Source: Saturnia japonica
Lineage: Eukaryota; Arthropoda; Insecta; Lepidoptera; Saturniidae
Length of the DNA: 64,000 nt
Reading direction: 5' to 3'
Assembly (NCBI GenBank): GCA_033032175.1
Contig: CM065328.1
Location: forward strand, 6,696,690 to 6,760,689
Both the position numbers and the translations under genes were made by a program. This document shows positions 20,838 through 31,690 of the stretch, in pieces (the stretch's first letter is position 1; each line of letters starts with the position of its first letter). Below the pieces are notes generated by a model. It was given only the letters and a program-made list of their open reading frames with translations, was not told the origin of the DNA and ran no database searches.

Positions 20838-21091
20838 CACATATATCGCACGAATGATGATAGATGGGGTAAAGCAGTATCGGAGTGAAGATCCAGAACT
20901 GGTCACAGAAGCATGGGTAGGCCGCCGATGAGATAGACTAATGATCTTATTTAAGATAGAGGGGAAAACTTGGATGAAGACTGTCTTAGACAGGCGGGAA
21001 TGGTGAGCAATGAAAGAGGCATATACTCTACTTTGGGCAGACAAAAGCTGAAGAAGAAGACAGCCGACATCGGCCAGGATATCACACATTC
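20838..21091 (+). pseudogene. RTE-type LINE, C-terminal end of the reverse transcriptase ORF
   Basis: The plus strand encodes, across several stops and one frameshift, the terminal domain of an RTE-like LINE polyprotein: an AGHI-x-R start, DDRWGKAVSE, a GRPPMR motif, then, after a frame change near 20972, MKTVLDRREW and AMKEAYTLLWADKS. Stops lie inside the ORF, so the copy is inactive. The 91-codon minus-strand frame is its shadow. It ends next to the candidate exons at 21248. Confidence 0.65.
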
Positions 21092-21247
21092 TCTATCCAG
21101 GTATTCAATAAGTTTTTTTAAAAATATTCAATGAAAAAAAAACCATAGATAACATTATTAATATAACTTTTATTTACAAAAGGGACTTTTCCGGCATTGT
21201 AAATTTAAAAAAAATGTTAGACTTAATTAAAAGACATTGTAGTTCAG

Positions 21248-21562
21248 GCCAGTGGAGCCGCAGGTAAGCTTGTGTATAATATAGACCCAGAGCTTGGCAT
21301 GGAAACCAGTTACATAATGAAATATTTGAAAAAGTTTTCTATCATGGTAAGATCTATTCAGCCTAATTCTCTCTTTTTCCTTTCATAACAGAACCACACG
21401 CTCTGGTATCCAGAGTCACAGCATTACGGTAACCACCATCTCGGCATGAACGAAGAAGTTAGCTACATCATGTCTTTTCCCTACTGTGAATCTGTGGATC
21501 CTTCTTCCAACCCTCAAGGAAGTAAGTGGAAGATGTGCGATGTGCACTTAGACTCTTGCTAA
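21248..21562 (+). CDS. Candidate two-exon coding fragment, unrecognised protein
   Basis: Exon 1 (21248-21346) follows an acceptor-like TTCAG and exon 2 is 21392-21562; both are open in the same frame. The 45-bp gap has GTAAGA, a branch-like CCTAAT, a pyrimidine tract and ATAACAG, and contains the only in-frame stop (21386). Exon 1 encodes GKLVYNIDPELGMETSYIM; exon 2 encodes NHHLGMNEEVSYIMSFPYC and ends with a Cys-containing tail and TAA. GM-x(2,4)-SYIM occurs in both, suggesting a duplicated unit. The last 15 bases overlap an antisense LINE fragment that may supply the stop. Against it: 45 bp is very short for an intron, the start is missing, and a second strong donor (CAG|GTAAGC at 21264) does not keep the frame. 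It could be a gene end, a pseudogene or chance. Confidence 0.3.
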
Positions 21563-21790
21563 GTCCATTGTGCGTAGAAATTCCGGCCAGCTATTCAGCC
21601 AGTCCAACTTCGACCAGAAGCGTAGAAGCCTCCTGGGGCATTCACGGGCTTCTCGAAGCGACTTCAGGTTTTTGAGGATTTCCACCCGTTGGGTTGCAAC
21701 TCCCACGCATTCCAGGATTACACGGGTTCCGGTTTCTTTACCCTCCATATATGCTCTGCATATGGGGCTGTCAGTGACACCTAAAACATA
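21548..21790 (-). pseudogene. LINE ORF2 C-terminal fragment (I/R1-like end)
   Basis: The minus strand encodes a segment with LYVLGVTDSPICRAYMEGKE, VILECVGVATQRVEIL and LLRFWSKLDWL, ending in a stop at 21548. The layout (LG-V-DSP-C, then a V-LEC motif about 20 residues on) is what follows the RNase H region in several LINE clades, where the Cys/His residues form a zinc-knuckle-like tail. No upstream reverse transcriptase is present, so it is a short relic. Confidence 0.5.
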
Positions 21791-22627
21791 AAGGTGTTTG
21801 GAGTTTATCGTAATTTGTGTTCTTTTACTACCCAGCTAACAATAGCGATAGCTAATAGCGATGTGGTGTGATGTGTGTGATGTAAGTGGGGATGGTGCTA
21901 AACAATCGACGCACGTGTCATTCCATATTAAGGGCCGGCCCATCCTCCAAGATGTAAGTGGCATAACATCGGGTCTTTTACCATAGTCACGTACCTAACC
22001 GAATGGTTTCAGGCTTGCTGGCATAGGTATTGACGTGAACAAAGGTAGGACATAAAACTTCATTGAGGCACACGGGATACAAGTTACGAAATATCGTCAC
22101 TTCGGATCATAAAAAGCGACAAAACACGACTTTTTAGGAGAAGCAAAGAACTATTAAAAGTAAAAAAAAATATTTTATTAATAATTGCTAAATGGATTCC
22201 TTTAAGGAAGAAATTTCTTATAATGTTGCGACGACCATTGAAGTGACAGCTAGCTAATGAGAGATAGTTTCAAATATATATGTCTCATTCACCTTAAGAA
22301 ATCAGTTGCTATTGTCCTTTATGACCCAATAATCATGAATATAGAACAGAATCTGTTATAATTGTTATCCGATAACAAGGTACATCCACATTTTGCGTGG
22401 CGCAGTTGTACCTTACACTCCTAAAATTAGATATGCATTGAAATGCTTTTCTCATATACCCGTTTAATTTTTTGTATATTAGCAGCAAGTCTTTTATTTC
22501 CTATTAATTTGATAATTCATATTTGAGAGCAAAAAACATGGGTCGTATAAGACACTTTTAAGCGAATATTGCAACGGGTATAAGACTAACCCAGAGAGAG
22601 TTACAAAAACTGAGTACGATGCCATTA
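21791..22627. other. No feature seen
   Basis: Mixed sequence. 21900-22060 is a little richer in GC without a supported frame. No shared repeat. Confidence 0.35.
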
Positions 22628-24001
22628 GGGCTCGTGCAGACGGCGCCGCCGCCGCGGCGTCACCGCACCGCAGCCGCGCTACCGCTGCATAATTGTTATA
22701 TCATATTACCTTTTTATGTAATATAGTGCTAGCCACGACATTTATACGTGTAGGAAAAATGAACATGTTGAGTTTAACTAAAAAAAGTTAGTGTTTGCGT
22801 ATAATAAGTAACTTATAATTTGTGAATGTTTTGATATTCATCCGAATATAATCACTTAAACGTTAACGTATACTTAAAATATGGAATCCACCATGTTGTT
22901 CCCTTTGCATAAAAATAGGATGAACCCATAAACGTCTATTTGACTTCGTACTTTTATTTAGCCATTTTTTTACATATAGTATGCAAACACTACCTCCTTT
23001 TTTTAGTTAAATTATTTATTTATTTACACACTATGCGTTAAATACGCAATGGCGGACTTAATGCCTAAGGCATTCTCTGCCAGTCAACCATTAGGTGATG
23101 CAGAGATAAATATAGGTAGGTGTAAAAGGTAAGGGGGTTTATTGAAATTATGTTTAACCAATTTAAATCACAATATATAAATAAAATATCAACACCAAAA
23201 CATAATATATATAAGACATATATAATACATATATACTACACATATACAATACATACACATAACAACATCATACATAAATATCTATACAATAAATAAAAAT
23301 ATAATTAGTCAACATTAAGTACTAAATACAGCATTAACCAGATAATTCTGCTAAATGACACTGGTAAAGCCGACGTACCTTGACTTTAAAACTGAAACGA
23401 TTAGATGACATCCTGATTTCATAAGGAAGCGCATTCCATAGGAGAATAGATTGGATATAGAAAGATGAATGTACTAGACCGGAAGTATGGACAGGACAGC
23501 AAAGAATAAGATTATTAGAAAAGCGAAGGTTAAGGTCATGATTAGAGTATAAAAACTGAAAATGTGGAGTTAAGTAAGAGGGAGTGTTGGGAGAAAATAG
23601 AATAGAATACAGAGTTGTCAGAGCCCGCAAACTCCGACGCTGGCGTATGGGCAACCAATTAAGCTTTGAACGATGGCTCGATACATGGTCATACTTACGA
23701 AGATTAAAAACAAATCGAATGCAATTGTTGAGTAATCTGTCAAGTTTGTTAAGAAGGTCAGCGTTCAGATCGTAAAAGCACACATCACCATAGTCAATTA
23801 TATTCATTATGCCTACACATATAATGTTCGTGGCTAGCTATGTGTTACTATAAATGTACAATGATATAGCAATCATGCGGCGGCAGAACGGTGGCGGCGC
23901 GGCGTTGGCGCTTGTATACAGCATATCACGGTTGCGGCGCGGCGGCGAGGCGCGGCGACGGCGCGGTTGCGGTACGTCCGCGGTGCAGTTTACACAAGCC
24001 C
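22628..24001. mobile_element. Long-arm foldback transposon, TTA target, interrupted by a LINE
   Basis: The left end GGGCTCGTGCAGACG and the reverse complement of the right end GGGCTTGTGTAAACT are inverted repeats, flanked by TTA on both sides (22625-22627 and 24002-24004). The outer parts are extremely CGG-rich. Inner parts also pair: CTAGCCACGA...GTGTAGG (22728-22760) pairs with 23810-23840, and TTTAACTAAAAAAAG (22771-22785) pairs with sequence near 22998-23013, beyond the LINE. Without the LINE the element is about 0.58 kb and nearly all arm. TTA targets and GGG-starting ends suggest PIF/Harbinger; that assignment is inference. No transposase is encoded. Confidence 0.7.
23015..23804 (-). 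pseudogene. CR1/Jockey-like LINE, 5'-truncated 3' end with ORF2 C-terminus
   Basis: The minus strand is open from 23807 to 23334 (157 codons). It includes IDYGDVCFYDL, a WLPIRQRR motif and, near the end, WNALPYEIR: the usual end of CR1-like LINE polyproteins downstream of the reverse transcriptase. The 3' UTR follows to about 23015, with TGACTGGCAGAGAATGCCTT and a TAAATAAATAAAT tail. The copy is 5' truncated but its remaining frame is intact, so it may be fairly young. It sits in the right arm of the foldback element; AATTAT at both borders may be the target duplication. Confidence 0.75.
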
Positions 24002-24949
24002 TTATAATACCATTTTCGCCAAAATGTTCTTTACACTCTTTATAACCTAAAGTGTCGATATAATTTATTTTACAATTGTTTTATATATTGATGCTTACTC
24101 TCGCAATAGTGATATGTTATATGAACTTTAATATAATATGTTATGACTCTACCAATATAGTTGATAAAATGAATACATTTTTACTTTTATTACTGTTAAA
24201 TGTGTGAAAATAATTTATCTTTTATCTGTTTACTCATTATAATATGTATAAAAATAAACAGAGCATTACTGATCGGATTATAAAGCTGAATTTCTGATAA
24301 TTTTCAAGTTCATATATTTTTCTAATCGCAAAGTAACATTACCATATCCGTACGGGTGAATGTGAGTCCTCAGTTCGCTTGCGAGAAACAACAGAAGAAC
24401 ACAACGCGTTTCGATGTGCAGATAAACGAAGCTCATAATGGTCCGGCCTGCATTACTCGTATAATATCGTTGCTCGTCAAATTTTAATTAGTGAATTTAT
24501 AATCAAGTTATGATTTTTGTAACTCATATTTGGTGAGCAAAAATACTAATGAAAGCGTTTCGGGAATTCGCTTTAAACGAACGTAAGCTTTGGTTTGTAA
24601 TGTTATAAATTTTCTTCTCGTGTCTGATATTCATGTAGATTATAATGTTTTAAATTTGGAATATTTTAGAATATATTGGAGAGTTTCATTACCACCATAA
24701 ATTGCTATGTCGTAAAGTAGAAGTACGTATGCAAGTGTTTTCCAACTTAATCCTTAAAAGTAGTAGCTTACTGTAACTATTTAATATGATTATCTTTGGG
24801 CAGATGGGATTATTGTTTTTAATGTGAAAACTGCTTTTGTATCGTTGTGATTTGAAAACGAAAAAGCGACACTAAAATGAGACATACATATATGTATATC
24901 TATGAGATTTAGACTACGAGAAAATCTAGAATACATTATTCAATGTAAT
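24002..24949. other. No feature seen
   Basis: AT-rich. 24340-24470 is richer in GC (CGTTTCGATGTGCAG and TGGTCCGGCCTGCATTAC) with no supported frame or repeat match. Confidence 0.35.
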
Positions 24950-25025
24950 GCAAGTCCTGATTTACAAGACTACGATCGTCGTCGAACTGGCCTAGCAGTG
25001 TGACGGCTAGACTTATACGCTTTGG
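24950..25025. repeat. Repeat L copy 2
   Basis: Partner of 10365-10440: GCAAGTCCTGATTTACAAGA and ACGATCGTCGTCGAACT. A phrase just downstream (GAGTCCCGCTGATT, 25055) recurs at 36786. Confidence 0.5.
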
Positions 25026-25135
25026 TGTATTTACAGTATTAGTGGTTGATAGTTTGAGTCCCGCTGATTTAGAATTTTTAAAAAGAGATTTTAAAGAAGA
25101 TATTTTTATGTTTTCTGGAGGTTTCACTTCTACCG

Positions 25136-25690
25136 CATGCGAACTATGGGCGGGCGGTTAACTTCACTCCTGCGCACCCGGCACGTCTCCCCTGTCTTGC
25201 GGCAACTCAAGTCTAGTTTCATTCCTCCGGTATGGAGTCCTTGAGTCAAGCAGCCGCTCGCGGAATACAGTGACACTGCATTGACAATCACTAGTTACCA
25301 AGAAGCATTATTACACATGCACACCACACACCTACATAGCTTCTGTAAGGGACCTCTTAGTTTTTTTTTGCTAGTGAGTGTGAACCATAATTGACAGATT
25401 ACTAAATACATATACGCATGTTTCTCTCCTACTCCCTCTTCTCTCTAGAAGAGACATGTATATATAGTTAGTTAAATTGAATGACGGATAGGGGATGAGA
25501 CAGATCGCGATGTTGCATACCTGGTAACAGCCCAAGCCGAGGTTCGGCTACATTGGCACCCTTGAGCTTGTTGCCACGCTTTCGCGGCTGAGTGTTTTAA
25601 GCGCTCGCCCCAAGCCCGGTGAAGCTGTAAAAGCCGTCTGCTGTAAAAGCCATAACCATTATGGCTAATATTGTAGTCAGTCCGAGAAAA
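25136..25690 (+). mobile_element. Jockey-type LINE, last codons plus 3' UTR
   Basis: It aligns in opposite orientation with 33945-34550. The final about 20 codons of the ORF are readable (GRAVNFTPAHPARLPCLAAT, stop at about 25213). The 3' UTR then has TCCTTGAGTCAAGCAGCCGC, TGTAAGGGACCTC, CAAGCCGAGGTTCGGC and GCGCTCGCCCCAAGCCCGGT, and ends GTAGTCAG plus a short A run. An element with the same coding tail is inserted at 33932-35025. Confidence 0.7.
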
Positions 25691-25699
25691 AAGTACTTG

Positions 25700-25895
25700 T
25701 GAACTACACATGATTTTTTTACAGAAGCGTGACAAAGTGAGGCATTATGCCTGATAGTAAGCACAGTATAATTACAAAATAACAATGACTGCCGAAAGAT
25801 TGGTAATATATTACTGATCGTCGCTCCTGGCAGCTGGATATAAAATGGCTGATCCCGAAACGCAACAAAACTACGTGACCTCGATTTCTGGCAAT
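25700..25895 (+). mobile_element. Repeat N copy
   Basis: GATAGTAAGCACAGTATAAT and GGCTGATCCCGAAACGCAAC match the 1312-1592 copy. It directly adjoins the SINE-A fragment. Confidence 0.5.
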
Positions 25896-25896
25896 G

Positions 25897-26140
25897 TACC
25901 AGAGGTTCCGATAAAGGAAAACATCATGATGAAACCATAACATGGTGGTAGGGCATTTTCTGAAGCCCGCCTGTCTATCCACACCTTCAAGTTGAAAATT
26001 TTTAGTCAACCACCAATATATGTATTCCAGTAGCTGCACTTGAGAGCCAGTCTTCCAATAGGCTTAGCGTGTTACCATCTTGTGTCACATCATCCCTTAA
26101 GATCAGGTGAGATTGTGGCCACGACGTTAAACCTATAACG
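25897..26140 (+). mobile_element. SINE-A, headless
   Basis: It covers the body from GATAAAGGAAAACATCATGA through GTAGCTGCACTTGAGAGCCA to the tail ATCAGGTGAGATTGTGGCCA. The tRNA-like head is missing. Confidence 0.7.
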
Positions 26141-26172
26141 ATAAATAAAAATGAAAAAAGAGTCACTCTGAC

Positions 26173-26385
26173 GATTTTTTTTTCGATCTGACCTTTCTGT
26201 TATCATGATGGGCTCTATCCAAAAACACAGCCGCTTATGTCTTTTACAGTTGTAAAAGCTCTTCGGTAAAGCTTTACCGGGCTTGGGGGCGAGCGCTTAA
26301 GGTACTCAGCCTGGAAAGCGTAGGCAACAAGCACGCAAGGGAGCCAAAGTGGCCGGACCTAGGCTTGGGCTGTTGCTCTGTGACG
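26173..26385 (-). mobile_element. Jockey-type LINE 3' UTR fragment
   Basis: A 9-T run (poly(A) on the minus strand) is followed by CTTTACCGGGCTTGGGGGCG, AGCGCTTAAGGTACTCAGCC and GTGGCCGGACCTAGGCTTGG. It is collinear with 34020-34125. It lies tail to tail with the 25136-25690 copy, 0.5 kb apart. Confidence 0.65.
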
Positions 26386-26394
26386 AGTTTATCA

Positions 26395-26600
26395 TCATGT
26401 GTATGCTGGTCGCAATTCAATCAGATATGGATATACCACCTCCCGGCTCCCCTCTTGATTACTAGATATACCTACACCAGCAGATCACGGAACGCGACAC
26501 GTGGCTGGTGTTACACGTATGGTAGTTGTGATACAATCGGACATAACTATCGTGTCCATCACCCAGGAATTCCTTCTAGTGGAATTTCTTCTGCTATCGA
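26395..26600 (+). mobile_element. Probable repeat N fragment
   Basis: GGAACGCGACACGTGGCTGG and TGTGATACAATCGGACATAA resemble the 3' block of the 1312-1592 copy. The alignment is patchy and a simple 91-codon frame across it is not conserved. Confidence 0.35.
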
Positions 26601-26724
26601 TGTTAAGGTAGACAGGTGGACTGAAACGTTTTCTGTTTAGAACATGCGTTTTCTATTGCACGTATAGCTAAGCGCTACCATGTAGTTGAAAATCTATAGG
26701 CGATACCTTATCTAAAGAAAGAAT

Positions 26725-27715
26725 AAAAGAACATTTTATTTATCCATCACACAACACATCAAAAACAAAAATTATAAAAACATAAAACAACACAAAAAAA
26801 TAAACAATAATAATAATTAGTAACGTGCCGTACGGGGATAAACAGGTCCCAGTCTCAGTATAATTGCTACACTAAATCAGTGCAGCACTGGTATTCTGAC
26901 TGGGCCACATTAACATATATCACGGACATCAATGAAATAAAAATAAAAATAAAATCAAATAGTAAATTAAAAAAAATATATAATATAATACTTACTAACA
27001 ATGTACAAAAAATAAATTGGACAAAGAGCAATTAAAACTGCATGAGAGAGAGAGAGAGAGTAGGAGTTCACACCTTTACGATCACACTAAGCTACAATAC
27101 TGGTCCTGTAACAATTTTTTTTAAGGATTGTTCTAAAGATCGGACAGTTTTTAAAAGCACGAAATGGGTGCGGTAAATCATTCCAGCATTGTGAAGCCGC
27201 AAACTTAAATGAACGTCGGAAAGCCGTGCACTGCGGAGTAATAAGCAGAAAGCTATTGGTTCTTCTCGAGAATTTATGTTGATACTCTGCCCAAACCAAC
27301 TTCAAGTACAAATAATTCGGTTTTTGCTTCTGAATTACTCCGAACTAAAGTACTCCAAGATTCAGCCTCCTTCATTTTTAACAAATTAGAAGAATTTAAA
27401 TAAGGAGTAATATGTGAACGTGATGGAACATCTAAACAGAAACGTGCATAAGTATTTTGAATGCGTTGGATTACTTTCTCCATTCTTTTAAGCAAGTAAG
27501 TTCCATACACAACATCACAATAATTAAGCCTGAAGAGAATCACAAAGAGTTAACCTGACTTCTTTGCTCAAGAAAGGGCGTATTTTATACAGTAATTTCA
27601 GACGATAAAAGCAGCTTCTTATGTTTTCTGCTATATGCTTCTCAAAACATAAGTTGCTATCAACAATTAAACCGAGTCTTTTAGCTTCCGTAAATCGATC
27701 AATTCTTGGCATCCA
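26725..27715 (-). pseudogene. CR1/Jockey-like LINE, frameshifted C-terminus and 3' UTR
   Basis: Three overlapping minus frames give consecutive parts of one LINE ORF2 end: FTEAKRLGLIVDSNLCFEKH (27712-27524), LNYCDVVYGTYLLKRMEKV (27543-27274) and CWNDLPHPFRAFKNCP (27311-27087). At least two frameshifts break the ORF. The 3' UTR runs to about 26725 and includes a (GA)n microsatellite at 27044-27060. It differs from the 23015-23804 copy in sequence, so these are two related elements in the same orientation, 3.3 kb apart. Confidence 0.7.
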
Positions 27716-27946
27716 CTAGTATGTCAAATTTCACACTACTAAGTCTATGTCGGCAGTTGCATATAATAACCAGTACGTTTAGGCTAAATCTTAGCTAAAT
27801 GTCAGGGAAGATTATCGAACGCTTGTTTATATTTTATATGAAATAAAATTATATGTATTTACATAAGTACGTAAGAAATTATACTTCTTAGGCATCACAA
27901 AACAAAAATGGCTCCAAAAACTTTATCCCTCATGCCTACAATATGG

Positions 27947-28073
27947 TGAAGTTAGACATCAATGATAATAATGTAAATTATATTTAAATTAAATTAAATT
28001 ATTAAATTACATATTTATACATAATGAAAAAGCGGTAAAATGATGCGGTATTATCGTTGATGGCTAATTTCAT
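27947..28073. mobile_element. MITE, family Q copy 2
   Basis: The left arm GAAGTTAGACATCAATGATA and the right arm TATCGTTGATGGCTAATTTC are imperfect inverted repeats around an AT-rich core. It is homologous to 32526-32675. Similarity continues outward on the left (CTTTATCCCTCATGCC), so the true element may be longer. Confidence 0.65.
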
Positions 28074-29290
28074 GTCGTACTTCAGTCACATAATACGCGC
28101 AGCTCTCAATTTTACCTCCTTCTAATCACACCCAAATAACATAGCTCCAAAAAAATATATACACGTTAAAAAATCCAGCTCTTGTCCTAAGTTTAACTGT
28201 TTGGCGAAAAAGTACCCAATCGACAAATTAAAATTACACCCAAATTATTACATTTCGTTTCATTACTTTGAATCCTTGAATTTCCTTTTTTGTGAAGTGA
28301 ATTTTATTGTTGTTACAATGTAATACTCTTTTGTACTTTCTGAGAGTAAAAATGCCCTATAGGGTTTTTTTGAGTCATGTTTATTTATTACAGATATTTA
28401 CGAGGATGATTATATGTATATCAAAAACAATTGGTAGATTTTTTTTTAAAGATACAAACGTATTAATTATAAACAAAATAACGATGATATTTTCAGAAAT
28501 GTCTACTGAAACTTAATTGAAGGAAAAAATACCCTAGTAGTTAATCAAATGGTAATTCGAAATATTTGAAGGTGTATACAAATTAGAACGTTTCCGTGTA
28601 AATTAAAGTTCTTGAGAGGGGTAAAAAAAAAGCGCTTCCATGTAATGTAACATTCTTGTGAACGTACGACATCGTCTACGGCGAAATGTTTTCAAATTCT
28701 TTTTGTTCTAACATATTACTTTATAAAAAGTTACATAAATTAACACTATAATTTAATATACAGTTTCGTCGATATATGCATAAATTACAAACAAACACAT
28801 TGGTACACAGATGTCGCGAAACTTAGAAGAATGTCAATAAAAAAATGAATACCTCAAAGTTTTCTAGATAAAGTTTACAAGTTTTAAATAAACATCTGTT
28901 TTGTATTAAAAACATTCGAAAAAATTTACCTATTTAAATTATTTACTGTTTTATTTGTAGAAGTTTTAAGGATTCCTGTAGATAAAAATAAAGAATTATA
29001 CTGTAAGAAAATTAGTAATCCATTTCTCAATAAATAAAAAAAATGTTTTTAGGTACCTACTGTCTTGTGTATATTATAATAAAATGTTTTCTCTCTTTGA
29101 ATTTGATGAATTTGAAAGTTTGGCAATACTTGAACTGCTCTAAAGTAAAGTTGATTGTCACTAAACCAGCTTTTAATCAACAAACAACCTTAAATCACTT
29201 TGTGGTAAACATAAAGTTAACCTATGAATTATTACAATAATACTAAATTTAAATCCAATAAACATTATCGCAATAACCCTCAAATGCAAA
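28074..29290. other. No feature seen
   Basis: AT-rich; only short chance frames. Confidence 0.4.
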
Positions 29291-29399
29291 CATGATCCCT
29301 TCAACCTGTCGTCGGCCCCGTGGGGCGCAACCCTCCGCGTCCGTCTCCATCACCCCACCGGCGCGGCGCGACGCGGCGCTTCGACCACCCGTGGGACAT
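29291..29399. other. CpG-rich island with small minus-strand ORF
   Basis: About 100 bases of dense CpG in an AT-rich setting. On the minus strand a 32-codon ORF (29399 to 29301) starts with MSHGWSKRRVAPRRWG; TATAATA lies about 30 bases upstream of its ATG. The plus strand is also open. It has no repeat match here. It may be a promoter-proximal exon, a transposon end or a CpG relic. Confidence 0.3.
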
Positions 29400-31030
29400 T
29401 ATCTAATCCGAATTAACTATTATAAAAACGTTCTCTATTTAGCGAATGCACCCCGAGATAACGGTATCCCTCAATGATTGGGATTACATAAAGTTAATTT
29501 GGTCACGTGGCCAGCGACCCTGATGTTTCGAGTGTTTTTTTATTGTAAAAATGTGCTGTCAATCGTGGTTTATTTGAGCGGAAGGTTTAGTGTGTTGACT
29601 TTTTATTTCGGAGCGGGAGTTGTAATTTCATTTCGTTATCGAGATGTAGAAATTGTAGGGAAAAATAAGAGTTGTGAGAAAGATAATTGATAATGTAAAA
29701 TTATAATTAGCTTGTAGATCAAATTATTGTAATGTAAATATTTTATCAATTGCAAATTTAAAGGTCGCCTGTAATAGGTTCGCATATCTAAATTCGATTT
29801 AATATAAATAATTATAAACTATTTTAATTAATATGTAATATGCGTGCTGTTGTTCCAAGTTTCTCTTGTATTAAATTCGCTACTACTATTATATTTGACC
29901 CGAGCCGAGTGTTATTTTAATTTTACGTTATCTCATAAACTATGCGTTCAAATAATAACATGCTATAAAGGTTAAAGTTTAGTCTTAATAACATTTTCTG
30001 GATGATTAAGTAACTTTATCTCATGGATTAATAATATGCTATGGCTAATAATAATGCTCATAAATAATTTTTGTCACAAAGTACCTTATTGTGGCATATG
30101 TGTAAGAAATAGACATATGGTATTGCGGCCTTTAAAAAAATATCTGTAATGATGTCTGACGGAAAAATATTGTGGATATATCTGTCTATGGTTGCCAGAC
30201 AACGGTTTGTTATAAATTTTTTAGTCAATTTGGCTTCATTATAGAATTTACGTCAACACTTAACATCGGATGAGATTGTGGCCATAAAACTATTTAGGAA
30301 GAAATTCGCAGTGAAACTTTCCATAAGTCGTAATTTAGAAATCAATATTATTTAGCATAATTCAAACAAACACAATAACAATAATGAAAAAAAAGCCATC
30401 GATCAAAGTACGTGTAATGTTATCCCCCTGCGGTTAATAAAATTAAATCAAGAACTTTAATATTTATACGACCATCATCCGCACATTTGCGATCCTCGTA
30501 AAACTATAAACACTCATTGAACAACAATAGGGTACAAGCAGACATTGTGTCAGCTTTTCACCGCATCTGTTAGCAAATAAATAAGCTATTAAAGTATCCA
30601 GTTTAAAATGATCCGGCTATCCCCTATGATGTCATAGATAGTTGTAAAACGAAAATGACAGTCAGGGGTCAAAGGCTGGTTGTGCTTGGGACAAGTGTTA
30701 AAAGTATATTAACTTGTTACACATAAATAATGACGTAATTGGAATCACAATATTGTGGTTTGTGTCATTTTTAAGAGACTAAGTTCTGCCCGCTACTATG
30801 CATCCGCGTTGTTTGTTAAATGAAATGAATATACAATATTTTTGATTACCTAACAGAAATTGCCCTGTGCTGTGTAGACTACAAAATATTATGTACTACA
30901 ATATCAATTAAATAAAGTTATGAAAAACACCAGAGGTAAAAAATTCACCAATAGGATTACTTCATTTGCCTAGCCTCACTTAGTTCAGATTTAGCAGAAA
31001 GGGGGTGGTGGAGATATTTGTACATACAAA
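29400..31030. other. No gene; SINE-A tail at 30235-30292
   Basis: Only a SINE-A tail (AACATCGGATGAGATTGTGG) was recognised. The rest is AT-rich and unassigned. Confidence 0.45.
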
Positions 31031-31140
31031 AAAAAACGAGTGATGTGAGCGAGGAATGTGTGCAAGGGACACGAGCGAAAAATGTGTGCGAGGAATGCGA
31101 GCGAGTAGTGTATGCGATAGATGTGTGAAAACGGTGTGGA
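31031..31140. repeat. Degenerate short tandem repeat
   Basis: Purine-rich GCGAGGAATGTGTGC-like units repeat imperfectly (GTGAGCGAGGAATGTGTGC, ACGAGCGAAAAATGTGTGC, GCGAGTAGTGTATGC), with a period of about 12 or multiples. The 84-codon minus frame across it is an artefact of the repeat. Confidence 0.6.
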
Positions 31141-31326
31141 AAACTAGAGATACTGTGACGCATAGTCACATCGCGTAAGATCTTCTCGCAGCTTTGGTAA
31201 ATAAGTAGCATTTAAAAAAAAGAACCTGGCAAGTAACGAGTGTAATTCCTACCCAGACGATTCCATAATATGATATGTTTTACATAAATATTGTTTGTAT
31301 ATTGGCCTAACATTTCATATTAATAC

Positions 31327-31535
31327 TAACTGACCCGGCAGACGTTGTACCGCCTTTTCCGGTAGTTAATAGCTCAACTACAGCGCCAGCTATAGGATTC
31401 TAACGTATAGTCTCGATAACTTTTGTTTTTGATATTTTTATATATTATGTGAATATGAGCTCAATCGGTCAAGTCTTTCAGAAGTTATAGAATCACTAAT
31501 CATAATTCACTAATCAGTAATATTTTTTTATAATC
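31327..31535 (+). mobile_element. Repeat G copy 1
   Basis: It starts CTAACTGACCCGGCAGACGT. Later blocks are TATAGGATTCTAACGTATA and GTGAATATGAGCTCAATC. Its second copy is at 41798-42040. The start is a phrase well known from lepidopteran non-autonomous elements. Confidence 0.6.
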
Positions 31536-31614
31536 AATTGTTATATGACCATGTTGTATTTGCTGTTGATTTCCTACAGTAAGTTACAGGCTGCAGTGAC
31601 CACTTAGCATACGG

Positions 31615-31690
31615 TTTTTTTTAAACTGAGTATACCGTTAGCCTTAGGAGCCCTGGAGCCTCTGAAGGCTTTTACAGCTTCACCGGACTT
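31615..31690 (-). mobile_element. Jockey-type LINE 3' terminal fragment
   Basis: A T run, then ACCGTTAGCCTTAGGAGCCC and TTTTACAGCTTCACCGGACT, matches the extreme 3' end of the copy at 33932. Only about 75 bases long. Confidence 0.65.

Noticed and set aside
20814..21089. 91-codon minus-strand ORF
   Set aside because: Shadow of the RTE-type LINE fragment on the plus strand.
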